DNA of 64,000 bases, taken from NCBI RefSeq assembly GCF_900109045.1, contig NZ_FNYL01000013.1:1-64000 (forward strand), given 5' to 3'. A model generated the notes under the pieces. That model was not told where the DNA came from and ran no database searches. It saw only the letters and a list, made by a program, of their open reading frames with translations. Below, piece after piece: positions 1 through 8,515 of the stretch (position 1 is its first letter; every line of letters starts with the position of its first letter). The DNA is from Dyadobacter sp. SG02. Lineage in GTDB: Bacteria > Bacteroidota > Bacteroidia > Cytophagales > Spirosomataceae. A program made the position numbers and the translations under genes.

Positions 1-2
1 CC

Positions 3-212
3 CGGACAAACCTTCATTCACAAAAAGGCTTCCAGCTCCGGAAACGACGAAGTATTGAAATAGAAAGTTGTTTTGGTGACATAAAAGCTAATATGGGCTT
101 CCGCCGCTTCCATCTTAGAGGTCTACAAAAGGCAACCGCCGAGTTTACCCTGGTTGCCATGGCCCATAATCTGAGAAAACTGCACCTCAAACAGCAAAAA
201 GCAGCTGCATAA
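3..212 (+). CDS. DDE transposase, IS1182-like, C-terminal fragment
   Basis: The frame is open from base 3 to a TAA at 210-212 and encodes the last 69 residues of a transposase. The segment ESCFGDIKANMGFRRFHLRG, followed by TLVAMAHNLRKL, is the characteristic C-terminal block of IS1182/IS1380-like DDE transposases, holding the final catalytic Glu region just before the conserved GFRRF stretch. The N-terminus and the other catalytic acidic residues lie outside the window, so I cannot tell whether the element is intact. The family call is from motif recognition only. Confidence 0.75.
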   Translation, partial: RTNLHSQKGFQLRKRRSIEIESCFGDIKANMGFRRFHLRGLQKATAEFTLVAMAHNLRKLHLKQQKAAA

Positions 213-219
213 CAAGCAA

Positions 220-263
220 AAAAGGGTCAAAAGCACTCCCAAGAGCGGCTTTTTGACCCTTTT
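220..263. terminator. Rho-independent terminator downstream of the transposase gene
   Basis: AAAGGGTCAAAAGC (left arm) pairs with GCTTTTTGACCCTTT (right arm) around a short GC-rich loop. The outer A and T runs make it usable in both directions. It starts 8 bases after the transposase stop codon. Confidence 0.7.
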
Positions 264-368
264 AATCAAACCAGGCTTCTATGAAGTCTGAAAAATCTAA
301 AACGGCCGATTTACAGCCAAATCGATTCGGGGCTTTTTAGTCAGCCCCAACTATTTTTGTACGTCCCG

Positions 369-413
369 TTCCTCTTCTTTCCTCCTTCCTTCCTTCCTTT
401 TCACCCCCTTCTC
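369..413. repeat. Pyrimidine-only tract with TTCC repeats
   Basis: Bases 369-402 are 34 consecutive pyrimidines including four TTCC units. After one A at 403 a second pyrimidine run, CCCCCTTCTC, reaches the dgoD stop codon. On the minus strand this is a purine tract just after the dgoD reading frame. No coding role is seen. Confidence 0.8.
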
Positions 414-1560
414 ACCACTCCGCTGCGCTGCCATCGTCGTGCTTCCACAACGGGTTCTTCCAATTGTGCCCGATAGCAGCCATTTTCCGTACGTGCGCTT
501 CATCGATTTCGATGCCGAGGCCGGGCCCGGAGGGGATATTGACGTAGCCGTCATTGTAGTCGAATACCGTTCTGTCGCTCAGGTAATCCATCAGGTCGCT
601 GCCCTGGTTGTAATGGATACCCAGGCTTTGTTCCTGGATGAATGCATTGTGGCAGGTGGCATCCACTTGCAGGCACGCTGCTAATGCGATAGGACCGAGC
701 GGGCAATGCGGCGCCGCGGCCACGTCGAACGCCTCTGCCATCGAAAGTATTTTCTTGCATTCGGTAATGCCGCCTGCGTGGGAGAGATCGGGCTGGATAA
801 TGTCAACATACCCGTCCATGAGCAGATTTTTGAAATCCCAGCGGCTGAACATCCGCTCGCCTGTCGCGATGGGGATGGAAGTATGTGCGGCGATTTCGCG
901 TAGTGCTTCGTTATTTTCGCTCAATACCGGTTCCTCGATGAACATCGGCCGGAAAGGCTCCAATTCTTTGGCCAGTACTTTGGCCATCGGCTTATGCAGA
1001 CGTCCGTGAAAGTCTACCCCGATTTCCAGTCCGTAGCCAAGCTTCTCACGGATCGATGCCACCCTTTTGACCGCCAGGTCGATCTTTTCGAAAGAATCGA
1101 TATACTGTACTTCATTGGTTGCATTCATTTTAATGGCTTTGAAACCGCGGTCGAAGCATTCCTGGGCTGCTCCCGCCACTTCATCCGGCCTGTCGCCGCC
1201 GATCCAGGAATATACTTTGATCTTATCGCGGCATTTTCCGCCAAGTAGTTGATAAACCGGTACGTTGAAGAACTTCCCTTTGATATCCCACAATGCCTGG
1301 TCGATACCTGCAATGGCACTCATCAGGATCGGCCCGCCGCGGTAAAAGCCGCCCCGGTACATCGTATTCCAGTGGCCTTCGATGTCGAGCGGGTCTTTGC
1401 CGATCAATGCTTCCATCAATTCATGCACGGCGGCGGCCACCGTTGCGGCTTTGCCTTCGATCACCGGCTCGCCCCATCCGACAATGCCTTCATCGGTTTC
1501 AATTTTCAAAAACAACCATCTGGGAGGTACCTGGAACAGCTCGTAACTTCTGATTTTCAT
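412..1560 (-). CDS. dgoD: D-galactonate dehydratase (enolase superfamily)
   Basis: This 382-residue protein has the same length as E. coli DgoD and matches the family from end to end as I remember it. It dehydrates D-galactonate to 2-keto-3-deoxy-galactonate in the cytoplasm, the first step of the De Ley-Doudoroff route. The N-terminal capping domain (about 1-120) carries PPRWLFLKIETDEGIVGWGE. The barrel shows the three metal ligands D183 (GVDFHG), E209 (FIEEPV) and E235 (ATGERM), with catalytic H185 and H285 (APHCPLGP). These fall at the DgoD numbering. It is the last gene of a minus-strand series with the START and oxidoreductase genes. A related aldonate as substrate remains possible, but the residue match favours galactonate. 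Confidence 0.9.
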   Translation of the reverse strand: MKIRSYELFQVPPRWLFLKIETDEGIVGWGEPVIEGKAATVAAAVHELMEALIGKDPLDIEGHWNTMYRGGFYRGGPILMSAIAGIDQALWDIKGKFFNVPVYQLLGGKCRDKIKVYSWIGGDRPDEVAGAAQECFDRGFKAIKMNATNEVQYIDSFEKIDLAVKRVASIREKLGYGLEIGVDFHGRLHKPMAKVLAKELEPFRPMFIEEPVLSENNEALREIAAHTSIPIATGERMFSRWDFKNLLMDGYVDIIQPDLSHAGGITECKKILSMAEAFDVAAAPHCPLGPIALAACLQVDATCHNAFIQEQSLGIHYNQGSDLMDYLSDRTVFDYNDGYVNIPSGPGLGIEIDEAHVRKMAAIGHNWKNPLWKHDDGSAAEW

Positions 1561-1589
1561 TCTATTTTTCTTTTACATTGTATAACCTT

Positions 1590-2228
1590 CTAATTGGCTA
1601 TAAATGTAAGGGAGGCATTCCTATATTTCGGCAATTTGAGCTGCTGTTTCATACTTTTAAATGTCTCCATAGGCCCTTCCGCCGCGAATGCATTCACCGC
1701 CCACGCCGGCAGATATCCTCCGGGATCGGTATGCAGCATGTATTCGATACGGACCTTTCCTGCCACGGGTGTAAGAACCCAACGCCCTTTCGAATCGCTG
1801 ACCCTGACCACATTCCGCTTGACCGGCACCATACCCGTCACGACCGGTCCGTCGATCGTGACCGCTTTCGTCGACGGGTCCTGCCTTGCCACGAGGTGCG
1901 CCACAAAATCGCGGTTATCCAGCGGCCAGGGCAGGCTTATTTCGGAATGGTAATACAGATCGGTAGGAGAGACGCGCTTGACGAGCGTACATGACTTGGT
2001 TTTGTAAACCCATTGTGTTCCGGCCTCCACATCCAATACCAGCGCAACCATCTGGGCAAGCGAAGCGTCCACCTCGCAATCCACCTTAATAGCCTTGATT
2101 TTAGATTCCGGAACCGCGGAGGAATAGATGCGGATTTGCTCTTCGTCGGCAATCAGCTTCCATTTGGTTTGGGCCAGGGCCGGCAGCGGGCATGCTGCAA
2201 GAACGAGTAATAGGATGAATTTCTGCAT
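1590..2228 (-). CDS. START-domain lipid-binding-like protein, exported
   Basis: The 212-residue product begins with a clear signal peptide (residues 1-19, cleavage near ALA-QT). The remainder fits a START/PCTP-like fold: the segments around ISLPWPLDNRDFV and WVLTPV with the C-terminal helix AAEGPMETFKSMKQQL are typical of bacterial START proteins. Such proteins bind a hydrophobic ligand in a helix-grip cavity. The ligand here is unknown. It lies 29 bases upstream of dgoD on the same strand, and a 12-bp inverted repeat separates it from the oxidoreductase gene behind it, so it may have its own promoter. A link to sugar-acid metabolism is not evident. Confidence 0.75.
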   Translation of the reverse strand: MQKFILLLVLAACPLPALAQTKWKLIADEEQIRIYSSAVPESKIKAIKVDCEVDASLAQMVALVLDVEAGTQWVYKTKSCTLVKRVSPTDLYYHSEISLPWPLDNRDFVAHLVARQDPSTKAVTIDGPVVTGMVPVKRNVVRVSDSKGRWVLTPVAGKVRIEYMLHTDPGGYLPAWAVNAFAAEGPMETFKSMKQQLKLPKYRNASLTFIAN

Positions 2229-2248
2229 TTGTTGGATGAAGTATCGGT

Positions 2249-2280
2249 GGTTGTCATACTTAATTTTCAGTATGACAACC
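2249..2280. promoter_or_regulatory. Perfect 12-bp inverted repeat between START gene and oxidoreductase gene
   Basis: GGTTGTCATACT at 2249-2260 is exactly complementary to AGTATGACAACC at 2269-2280, with an 8-base AT-rich spacer. It sits 21 bases upstream of the START-protein ATG. There is no T run directly after either arm, so an operator or an RNA hairpin near the start codon seems as likely as a terminator for the preceding gene. Confidence 0.55.
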
Positions 2281-2357
2281 TGAATACAACAACCCCTGCG
2301 GAATGCATTAAATTCCTCGTGGCGCGTGAAATCACCGATGTAAAATGTATGGCGGTT

Positions 2358-3644
2358 CTACACCAGGTCCCATTCTTTTCTGGGTTTGCGGCTTAAAAAC
2401 CGGTTCGCCTCTTTATCACCGACAAACTTTTCCTTCTTCGCATTCCAGTTCAGTTCGCGTTTCAGGCGGTAAGAAATCAGCCCCAGATGCATCGGGATCG
2501 TCAGTTCGCGCGCGTAAGCGAGGTTCGATTCAGGTTGTTTGCGGGATTTGACACAATCGATGAAGTTTTGCTGGTGGCCGGGAGAGCGTGGATTTGTGAT
2601 GGGGACCGAGGCGATGTCATTCATTTTTTCGCCATTGATCGTCAACTCGCGTGTGTTGTAATCGCAGATTAATGTGCCTTTGTCGCCCTCGAAGAATGCG
2701 CCGATGCCGCGTTCGGCCGCGCCGGGCACATCGGGCGGGTTGGACGACCAATACACTTTCAAACCATCAAACTCGTAATCGACATCGAGCGTTTTCGGCG
2801 CGTTGGCGATGCCTTCGTATGCGGTACCCCGTGCATTGATTTTCGTCAGGCCGGTCGGATGGATCGCAGAGTACATCACGTCGGCAATATGGCACCAGAA
2901 ATCCGCAAACTCGCCGCCCGAGTAATCGAGGAAATAGCGGTAAGTGAAGTGGCACTTTTCGGGAATATATTCTGTAAATGGCGCCGGGCCGAGCCACATA
3001 TCCCAATTCAGCGTTTTGGGAACGGGCTGCACCGTCGGCGAGCCAAGCTCTTTGGTACTCGGTTTCTTCCAAAGCCGCACTGTATGTACCTTGCCGATCG
3101 ACCCCGACTGGATCAGTTCCACCACCCGGTGAAAATTATCGCCCGCATGGATCTGGTTGCCCATCTGAAATACCCGATCGTGCTTTTCGAGCTGTTTGAG
3201 CATCATTTTGCCTTCTTTCAAACAGTACGAAAGCGGCTTTTCGCCATACACATCTTTCCCCGCCTGAAATGCAAGCGTCGCGATCTGCGCATGCCAATGA
3301 TCGGGCGTCGCCACGGTAATGGCGTCGATATCCTTCCTTTCAAGGATGCGCCGGAAATCTCCGTAAGTATCCACTTTAATGCCGGGCTTCATTCCTTCCA
3401 GTCGCAGTTTCGTCTCGCCCAAATGCAGCTCATCCACATCGCAAAGCGCAACGATCTCTGCGTCAGGCAAATTTGCAAACCACTTCATGTGGTTGTTGCC
3501 CATCCCGCCCAGACCGATGTGCGCTATACGCACACGATCGCTCGGCGCAGCGCGTGTGATCAGATTGGGTAAAATGGTCAAACCGAGCGTAGTAAGCCCG
3601 GCATTTTTAAGGAATTCGCGGCGATTTGAAGATTGTTGTGTCAT
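2358..3644 (-). CDS. Gfo/Idh/MocA-family oxidoreductase, Tat-exported
   Basis: The 428-residue protein starts with a twin-arginine signal (NRREFLKNAGL, residues 7-17) and a hydrophobic stretch to about 32. The Rossmann fold begins with RIAHIGLGGMGNNH (39-52), and the family signature EKP is at 135-137. The C-terminal alpha/beta domain carries the GGEFADFWCHIADV block seen in exported Bacteroidota members. The family performs NAD(P)-dependent oxidation or reduction of sugars, inositols or glycosides. Periplasmic members with this signature often keep the cofactor bound. The substrate is unknown. Position between dgoD and a Nudix-type regulator suggests work on a sugar or glycoside feeding the same pathway. 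Confidence 0.85.
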   Translation of the reverse strand: MTQQSSNRREFLKNAGLTTLGLTILPNLITRAAPSDRVRIAHIGLGGMGNNHMKWFANLPDAEIVALCDVDELHLGETKLRLEGMKPGIKVDTYGDFRRILERKDIDAITVATPDHWHAQIATLAFQAGKDVYGEKPLSYCLKEGKMMLKQLEKHDRVFQMGNQIHAGDNFHRVVELIQSGSIGKVHTVRLWKKPSTKELGSPTVQPVPKTLNWDMWLGPAPFTEYIPEKCHFTYRYFLDYSGGEFADFWCHIADVMYSAIHPTGLTKINARGTAYEGIANAPKTLDVDYEFDGLKVYWSSNPPDVPGAAERGIGAFFEGDKGTLICDYNTRELTINGEKMNDIASVPITNPRSPGHQQNFIDCVKSRKQPESNLAYARELTIPMHLGLISYRLKRELNWNAKKEKFVGDKEANRFLSRKPRKEWDLV

Positions 3645-3723
3645 GGGGTTGGTTTAGGAAGTTGATGATAAAAGATGATGGGCGGGGAATGTTACTGGTT
3701 TTCTTCGTCTTCCTCAAAACCTC

Positions 3724-4488
3724 TTACATCGAAAACGAAACCCCCACTGCTACGGCCTCATCATATTTTTCCTTCACAAACCGGTACAAATACGGCGATT
3801 TGTTCGCTGCGCCGACGCGCTTTTCGTCCAGGCGTTCCAGGATATCGTAGCTCATAAGCAGTTTTTGGAAATTGCGACGGTCGAACTGGCGGCTGAGGAT
3901 GGTTTCGTATAGGCGTTGGAGTTCGGGCATGGTGAACTTTTCCGGGAGAAGATTGTAGCCGATGGGGCGGTTACGGACGTTCTGGCGGAGGGCTTTCAAT
4001 GCGCGGTCGATCATTTCGTTGTGGTCGAAGAGCAGGTTGGGTACATCGGCGAGGGACCACCAGCGGCATTCTTCGGTGAACCAGTCGGGCGTAGGCTGCA
4101 CCTGGTCAAATTCCACGAGGGCGAAATAACCGATGGAGACGACACGGCGGAAGATAATGCCGTCGAAAAAACCCTTGCCGAATGTTATTTCCAGTTTTTC
4201 AACTAGCTCTTTTTCAGGATGATACGTGTATCGATTCACATTGCCGAAGGTGTAAAACTGTTGCAGGTACACGTCGCTCAGGCCGGTGCGTTGGGTGAGA
4301 ATGCGGTTCGCAGCATCGTCGGCCGATTCGTCGAGCAGGATATGCCCGCCCGGCAGGCTCCATTCATCGGTGCCTTTCCAGCGCAGCAGCAGCACTTTCA
4401 GCTCGCCTTCATGAAAACCGAATACGGTACAGTCGAGTGAAACCTCCTTTAATGCTTTATCAAAAAACTCCTTCAAATTGTGCTCCAT
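3724..4488 (-). CDS. Nudix-fold transcriptional regulator, NrtR/AraR-like
   Basis: I place the start at the ATG ending at 4488, giving 254 residues. An upstream in-frame ATG at 4539 adds 17 residues with no family similarity. Residues 15-150 form a Nudix fold. Residues 165-245 form the winged helix typical of NrtR/AraR regulators (LLPEKFTMPELQRLYETI, then DRRNFQKLL and LYRF). In the Nudix box GHILLDE (48-54) is kept, but the REUxEExGU part reads RILTQRTGL: the catalytic glutamates are missing, so hydrolase activity is unlikely and ligand sensing is likely. In Bacteroides a relative (AraR) senses L-arabinose. Here divergent orientation to a sugar dehydrogenase gene suggests control of this sugar-acid module. 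The ligand is unknown. Confidence 0.8.
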   Translation of the reverse strand: MEHNLKEFFDKALKEVSLDCTVFGFHEGELKVLLLRWKGTDEWSLPGGHILLDESADDAANRILTQRTGLSDVYLQQFYTFGNVNRYTYHPEKELVEKLEITFGKGFFDGIIFRRVVSIGYFALVEFDQVQPTPDWFTEECRWWSLADVPNLLFDHNEMIDRALKALRQNVRNRPIGYNLLPEKFTMPELQRLYETILSRQFDRRNFQKLLMSYDILERLDEKRVGAANKSPYLYRFVKEKYDEAVAVGVSFSM

Positions 4489-4522
4489 TGGTAATAAGCT
4501 GACAATGAGAAAAATTTTCAAT

Positions 4523-4553
4523 GCGTAAATTTTACACAAAGAAAATTTTCTTT
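4523..4553. promoter_or_regulatory. Two adjacent palindromes between regulator and sugar dehydrogenase genes
   Basis: GTAAATTTTAC (4525-4535, odd-centred palindrome) is followed by the perfect 16-bp palindrome AAAGAAAATTTTCTTT (4538-4553). They lie 35-65 bases upstream of the regulator start and in the same divergent region as the sugar dehydrogenase gene. That is where an autoregulatory operator of the Nudix-type regulator would be expected. The sequence is AT-rich, so chance palindromes are possible. Confidence 0.4.
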
Positions 4554-4684
4554 ATCATTGTACCCACGTTTTGGGTTGATAAAATTCAATTTTTTGTAAA
4601 AATAGTTACGAATGTCACCCTGAGCAGCCCAGGCCACACAGGCTGACATTCAACATAACAAACCTAACTAACAACATCTGCTTC

Positions 4685-7423
4685 ATGAACAAAATCTCTA
4701 CACTTTTCTCCTTGCTTCTTTGCGTGACGCTCGCTCATGCGCAGGTACCGGAGGAAAACCGTTTCCGGAAGGTCGTCCTGACGGAAAATCTCAATGAACC
4801 CCTGGAACTGACGGTACTTCCCGATGAGCGCGTATTGTTTATAGAGCGGCACGGGGCGGTGAAGTTGTACAGTCCGCTCACCAAAAAGACTACGATAATC
4901 GCTACCATACCCGTCAGCACGAAGTACAGTGATGATTCCGAGGCCGAGGATGGTCTGCTCGGTGTCAACATCGACCCGGATTTTGTCAAAAACCATTGGA
5001 TTTACTTTTACTATTCTCCCGCCGGCAACACGCCCGAAAATATCCTGGCACGGTACGAGTTGAAGGGCAATGCATTGGACCTGACTTCCAAAAAGGTTGT
5101 CCTGCGCATTCCCGTGCAGCGCGATAACTGCTGCCATACCGGCGGTTCGATCGACTGGGACGCGCAGGGTAACCTCTACCTTTCGACCGGGGACAATACC
5201 AGTCCACGGGCGTCGGACGGGTATGCGCCTATCGACGAGCGCCCGGGCCGGAGCCCGTTCGACGCACAGAAGTCGTCGTCGAATACGGCGGATTTGCGCG
5301 GAAAGATCATCCGCATTCATCCCGAAGCGGACGGGACCTACACAATTCCCGAGGGTAATTTGTTTCCAAAGAACGCGGCGGGCATTAACGACCCGAAAAC
5401 AAGGCCGGAGATTTACACAATGGGCCACCGCAATCCGTACCGCATTTCGGTGGATAAAAGGAATGGTTACCTCTACTGGGGCGACGTCGGACCCGATGCC
5501 GGGAAAGATTCGACGGGGCTAGGTCCCGCTGCCGAAGATGAATTCGGGCAGGCGAGGAAGGCCGGGAATTACGGCTGGCCCTATTTCGTAGGCGATAACA
5601 AGGCTTACTGGGATTTCAATTTCGAGACGAAGCAGTCGGGCGAGAAATTCAATCCGGAAAAGCCGTTCAACAACTCTCCGAACAATACGGGTTTGAACGA
5701 GCTGCCGCCGGCGCAAAAGGCGCTGATCTGGTACACTGCCGCGGAGACGAAACGTTTCCCGTTGCTCGGCTCGGGCGGGCGCAGTGCGATGGCCGGGCCT
5801 GTGTATTATGCCGATCAGTTTAAGGATGCCAAGCGGGCGTTTCCCGCTTACTATGACAAGAAATTGTTCATTTACGAATGGATGCGCGACTGGATTATGG
5901 CTGTAACGCTCAGTCCGAAAGGGGATTATGTCAAAATGGAGCGCTTCCTGCCGAACCTGAAACTGGAACATCCGATCGATATGGCGTTCGGGCCGAATGG
6001 CGATTTGTACATACTGGAATATGGTCAGGGCTGGTTTATGGGTAATCCGGAATCCAAACTGGTGCGGATCGAGTACAATGGCGGCAACCGCAAGCCGGAA
6101 GTGGTGGCTTCGGTCGATAAAAAGGCGGGGGCGGTGCCATTCAAGGCGCGGTTTTCTTCGGCCGGGACCGAGGATTTTGATAAAGATACCTTGCGATATC
6201 AGTGGAAAATTACCTCTGCCAGCGGCGGAGCGCCGGTGGTTTTGAATGAACCCAATCCTGCGTTTACATTCCAAAAGAAGGGTATTTATAAAGTTTTGCT
6301 CACGGTAACCGATTCCAAAGGCCTCAAAGATTCACAGAGCCTGACCGTCCAGGCGGGTAACGAGCCGCCGCAGGTTTCGCTGGAACTTACAGGCGGGAAC
6401 AAGACCTTTTTCTTTCCTGATAAACCCATTCATTACAAAGTAAATGTATCGGATCACGAGGACGGGAGTTTGGAGAAAAATACGATTACCGCCTCGAAAG
6501 TGAAGATTACGGCCGCTTACCAGGATGCGGAGGACAAGCTGGCAACCAGTACCGCTGGCCACCAGGAGGCACCGGTGACTTTCACGGCCGGGAAGACTTT
6601 GATCGAAAAAAGCGATTGCAAGGCATGCCATTTCGCCGATAAAAAATCGATAGGACCCGCATTTAAAGAGGTTGCCGCAAAATACCGGGCAGACGCCAAT
6701 GCCGTGGCATCGCTTTCGGACAAGATCATTAAAGGCGGGGCGGGCGTATGGGGCGAAACGGCCATGTCGGCACACCCGTCGATCGGGCTGCCGGAAGCGG
6801 GCCAGATGGTGAAATATATTCTGAGCCTTGCGGACGAGAAACAGGCCGCGCAAATGCTGCAACCGGCCGGGGAAGTGATCGCCAAAATCCCGGACGGCGG
6901 CGATGCGGGCAAAGGCATTTACAAATTTGTCGCCAGCTATGCCGACAGAGGTGCGAACGGAATGCCTGCCCAAACGACCGAAAAAACGCTCGTTTTAAAA
7001 AGTCCGACATTACTTTTCGGTAATGCCGACGATGCATCGAAGAATATTATGCGCTTCAAAATGGGCGAGAATAACCTGCTGATTGTCACGCAGGGGAATA
7101 CCCATGCCATTTTCAAAGGTATCGACCTCACCGGCATTACGGCGCTCGATATGGTGGTAGCCGCTCCGAAAGACCAGCTGAACGCGCAGGGCGGCATTGT
7201 GGAGGTACACGACGGCTCGCCGGAAGGCGCATTGCTCGGCAAAACAGAATGGATACCGCCCACCGACGATGCCAGCGCATTCACATCCAAAACACCACCC
7301 AAGCCATTCCACGTACCCATTTCCCCTCAAAACGGTGCCCGCGATCTGTATTTTGTTTTCAAGAACGATCATGCGAAAGGCGCGCTGTTCGTCCCGTTCT
7401 CGGTCACATTTATTTCGAAATGA
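4685..7423 (+). CDS. Glucose/sorbosone dehydrogenase-like protein with PKD, cytochrome c and C-terminal beta domains
   Basis: The 912-residue secreted protein has a signal peptide (1-19, ending AHA-Q). Residues about 25-460 form a sugar dehydrogenase beta-propeller with the family blocks GLLGVNIDPDF, CCHTGGSIDWD and GHRNPYRISVD. A PKD domain covers about 470-560. A class I cytochrome c follows with the haem site CKACH at 645-649 and a likely axial Met in GETAMSAHP. The last ~150 residues look like a CBM6-type jelly roll (inferred). Fused dehydrogenases of this kind would oxidise sugars in the periplasm and pass electrons to the attached haem. Aldonolactone products would suit the nearby DgoD. 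Cofactor (PQQ or other) and substrate cannot be read from the sequence. Confidence 0.85.
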   Translation: MNKISTLFSLLLCVTLAHAQVPEENRFRKVVLTENLNEPLELTVLPDERVLFIERHGAVKLYSPLTKKTTIIATIPVSTKYSDDSEAEDGLLGVNIDPDFVKNHWIYFYYSPAGNTPENILARYELKGNALDLTSKKVVLRIPVQRDNCCHTGGSIDWDAQGNLYLSTGDNTSPRASDGYAPIDERPGRSPFDAQKSSSNTADLRGKIIRIHPEADGTYTIPEGNLFPKNAAGINDPKTRPEIYTMGHRNPYRISVDKRNGYLYWGDVGPDAGKDSTGLGPAAEDEFGQARKAGNYGWPYFVGDNKAYWDFNFETKQSGEKFNPEKPFNNSPNNTGLNELPPAQKALIWYTAAETKRFPLLGSGGRSAMAGPVYYADQFKDAKRAFPAYYDKKLFIYEWMRDWIMAVTLSPKGDYVKMERFLPNLKLEHPIDMAFGPNGDLYILEYGQGWFMGNPESKLVRIEYNGGNRKPEVVASVDKKAGAVPFKARFSSAGTEDFDKDTLRYQWKITSASGGAPVVLNEPNPAFTFQKKGIYKVLLTVTDSKGLKDSQSLTVQAGNEPPQVSLELTGGNKTFFFPDKPIHYKVNVSDHEDGSLEKNTITASKVKITAAYQDAEDKLATSTAGHQEAPVTFTAGKTLIEKSDCKACHFADKKSIGPAFKEVAAKYRADANAVASLSDKIIKGGAGVWGETAMSAHPSIGLPEAGQMVKYILSLADEKQAAQMLQPAGEVIAKIPDGGDAGKGIYKFVASYADRGANGMPAQTTEKTLVLKSPTLLFGNADDASKNIMRFKMGENNLLIVTQGNTHAIFKGIDLTGITALDMVVAAPKDQLNAQGGIVEVHDGSPEGALLGKTEWIPPTDDASAFTSKTPPKPFHVPISPQNGARDLYFVFKNDHAKGALFVPFSVTFISK

Positions 7424-7448
7424 TTTTCAATATCTAACCAATCTACTC

Positions 7449-8465
7449 ATGAACACTTCACGTCGTCAATTTTTAGGGCAGCTCGGGTTTGCTACTGCCG
7501 GGGTTGGCCTGGTATCCCTGGATTCACTCGCCTCCAAAGCCGCGGTGGCCAAATTCAATTTTGACATTTCGCTGGCCGAGTTTTCGTTCGCTTCCGAGCT
7601 TTTCAGCGGGAAAATGACCAACATGGATTTCCCGGCCCGCGCGAAGAATGAGTACGACATTACGATACTCGAATACGTTTCCGGTTTTTTCAATAACAAA
7701 CATAAAGACCAGGCTTATCTCAAAGAACTGAAACAGCGCTGCGACGACCTGGGTATGAAAAACCACCTTATTATGGTCGATGGCGAGAACCTTACCGCGC
7801 TGGACGACGCCGCCCGCGCAAAGGCTGTCGAGGCGCATTATCCCTGGGTGGAAGCCGCCAAATTCCTGGGCTGTTCCGCCATCCGCGTAAACCTGGGCGA
7901 CGCGATGGCGATGCTTTCGGGCAAAAAAGAGGAAGGTACGCCGGCCCAACTGGCGACTGCGGCAGTGGACGGCTACGGCAAGTTGCTCGAATATGCCGGT
8001 AAGGCCGGGTTGAATGTGATCGTGGAGAACCATTTCGGCGTTTCCACAGATCCCGACTGGCTGGTAGGTGTGATGAAACAGTTAAAAGCACCTAACAAGG
8101 GCCTGCTGCCCGATTTTGGCAACTTCTGTGCAGAAAGAAGCAAGCCCGAAACGCAGGATATCAAAGGTATTATGGCCACCAAATGCGTGAAGGAGCATGA
8201 AAAATACGAAGGTGTGCGCAAAATGATGCCATATGCGAAAGGTATCAGCGCTAAAACGCACCAGTTCGACGCGAATGGCAACGATCCTGAAACGGATTTT
8301 ATCAAAATGTTCAAGATCATTAAAGATTCCGGCTGGAACAACGGGATTGTGGGCATTGAATATGAAGGCGGCTTGATACGCGATATGGGTGGCGATTTGA
8401 CAAAGCCCACCAATGACGAGGGCATTCGCCAGACGAAGGCGCTGCTTGAAAGGGTGTTGGAGTAG
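7449..8465 (+). CDS. Sugar phosphate isomerase/epimerase-like TIM-barrel protein, Tat-exported
   Basis: The start at 7449 opens with a twin-arginine signal (SRRQFLGQLGF). The reading frame is open further upstream, but that part overlaps the dehydrogenase gene. The 338-residue product belongs to the xylose-isomerase-like TIM-barrel family. Visible blocks include AIRVNLGD, VIVENHFG, GLLPDFGNFC and GISAKTH, which place Glu, Asp and His metal ligands at strand ends. It starts 25 bases after the dehydrogenase stop, so the two are probably co-transcribed and act in the same compartment. The reaction is probably an isomerisation, epimerisation or dehydration of a sugar. The exact substrate is unknown. 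Confidence 0.8.
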   Translation: MNTSRRQFLGQLGFATAGVGLVSLDSLASKAAVAKFNFDISLAEFSFASELFSGKMTNMDFPARAKNEYDITILEYVSGFFNNKHKDQAYLKELKQRCDDLGMKNHLIMVDGENLTALDDAARAKAVEAHYPWVEAAKFLGCSAIRVNLGDAMAMLSGKKEEGTPAQLATAAVDGYGKLLEYAGKAGLNVIVENHFGVSTDPDWLVGVMKQLKAPNKGLLPDFGNFCAERSKPETQDIKGIMATKCVKEHEKYEGVRKMMPYAKGISAKTHQFDANGNDPETDFIKMFKIIKDSGWNNGIVGIEYEGGLIRDMGGDLTKPTNDEGIRQTKALLERVLE

Positions 8466-8477
8466 TTGGGGTAGGGT

Positions 8478-8515
8478 GGTCAGGTGTTGTCAGGGATTGT
8501 CAGGTGTGGTCAGGT
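8478..8515. repeat. Four GTCAGG repeats with exact 10-bp period between convergent genes
   Basis: The units are GGTCAGGTGT, TGTCAGGGAT, TGTCAGGTGT and GGTCAGG. The array runs into the stop codon of the MocR gene on the minus strand. The same GTCAGGTGTTG string recurs in the convergent intergenic region near 22459. It is too regular for ordinary spacer, and its function is unknown. Confidence 0.7.

Larger units (their letters stand above)
1..350 (+). mobile_element. 3' end of an IS1182-like insertion sequence (truncated by the window edge)
   Basis: The window opens inside a transposase reading frame and continues through a strong hairpin to a GC-rich inverted repeat at 329-348 (GGGGCT ... AGCCCC). 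Together these look like the right end of an insertion sequence. The element class is inferred from the C-terminal transposase residues. The exact right terminus is a guess near 350, because neither the left end nor a target-site duplication is visible. Downstream, DNA composition changes to a pyrimidine tract and then to the dgoD gene. Confidence 0.5.

Noticed and set aside
2859..3572. 237-residue open frame on the plus strand
   Set aside because: It is antisense to the Gfo/Idh/MocA gene, which has a signal peptide, Rossmann fold and EKP motif.
7197..7448. Upstream extension of the sugar isomerase-like gene
   Set aside because: It overlaps the end of the dehydrogenase gene. The twin-arginine signal begins exactly at the later ATG at 7449.
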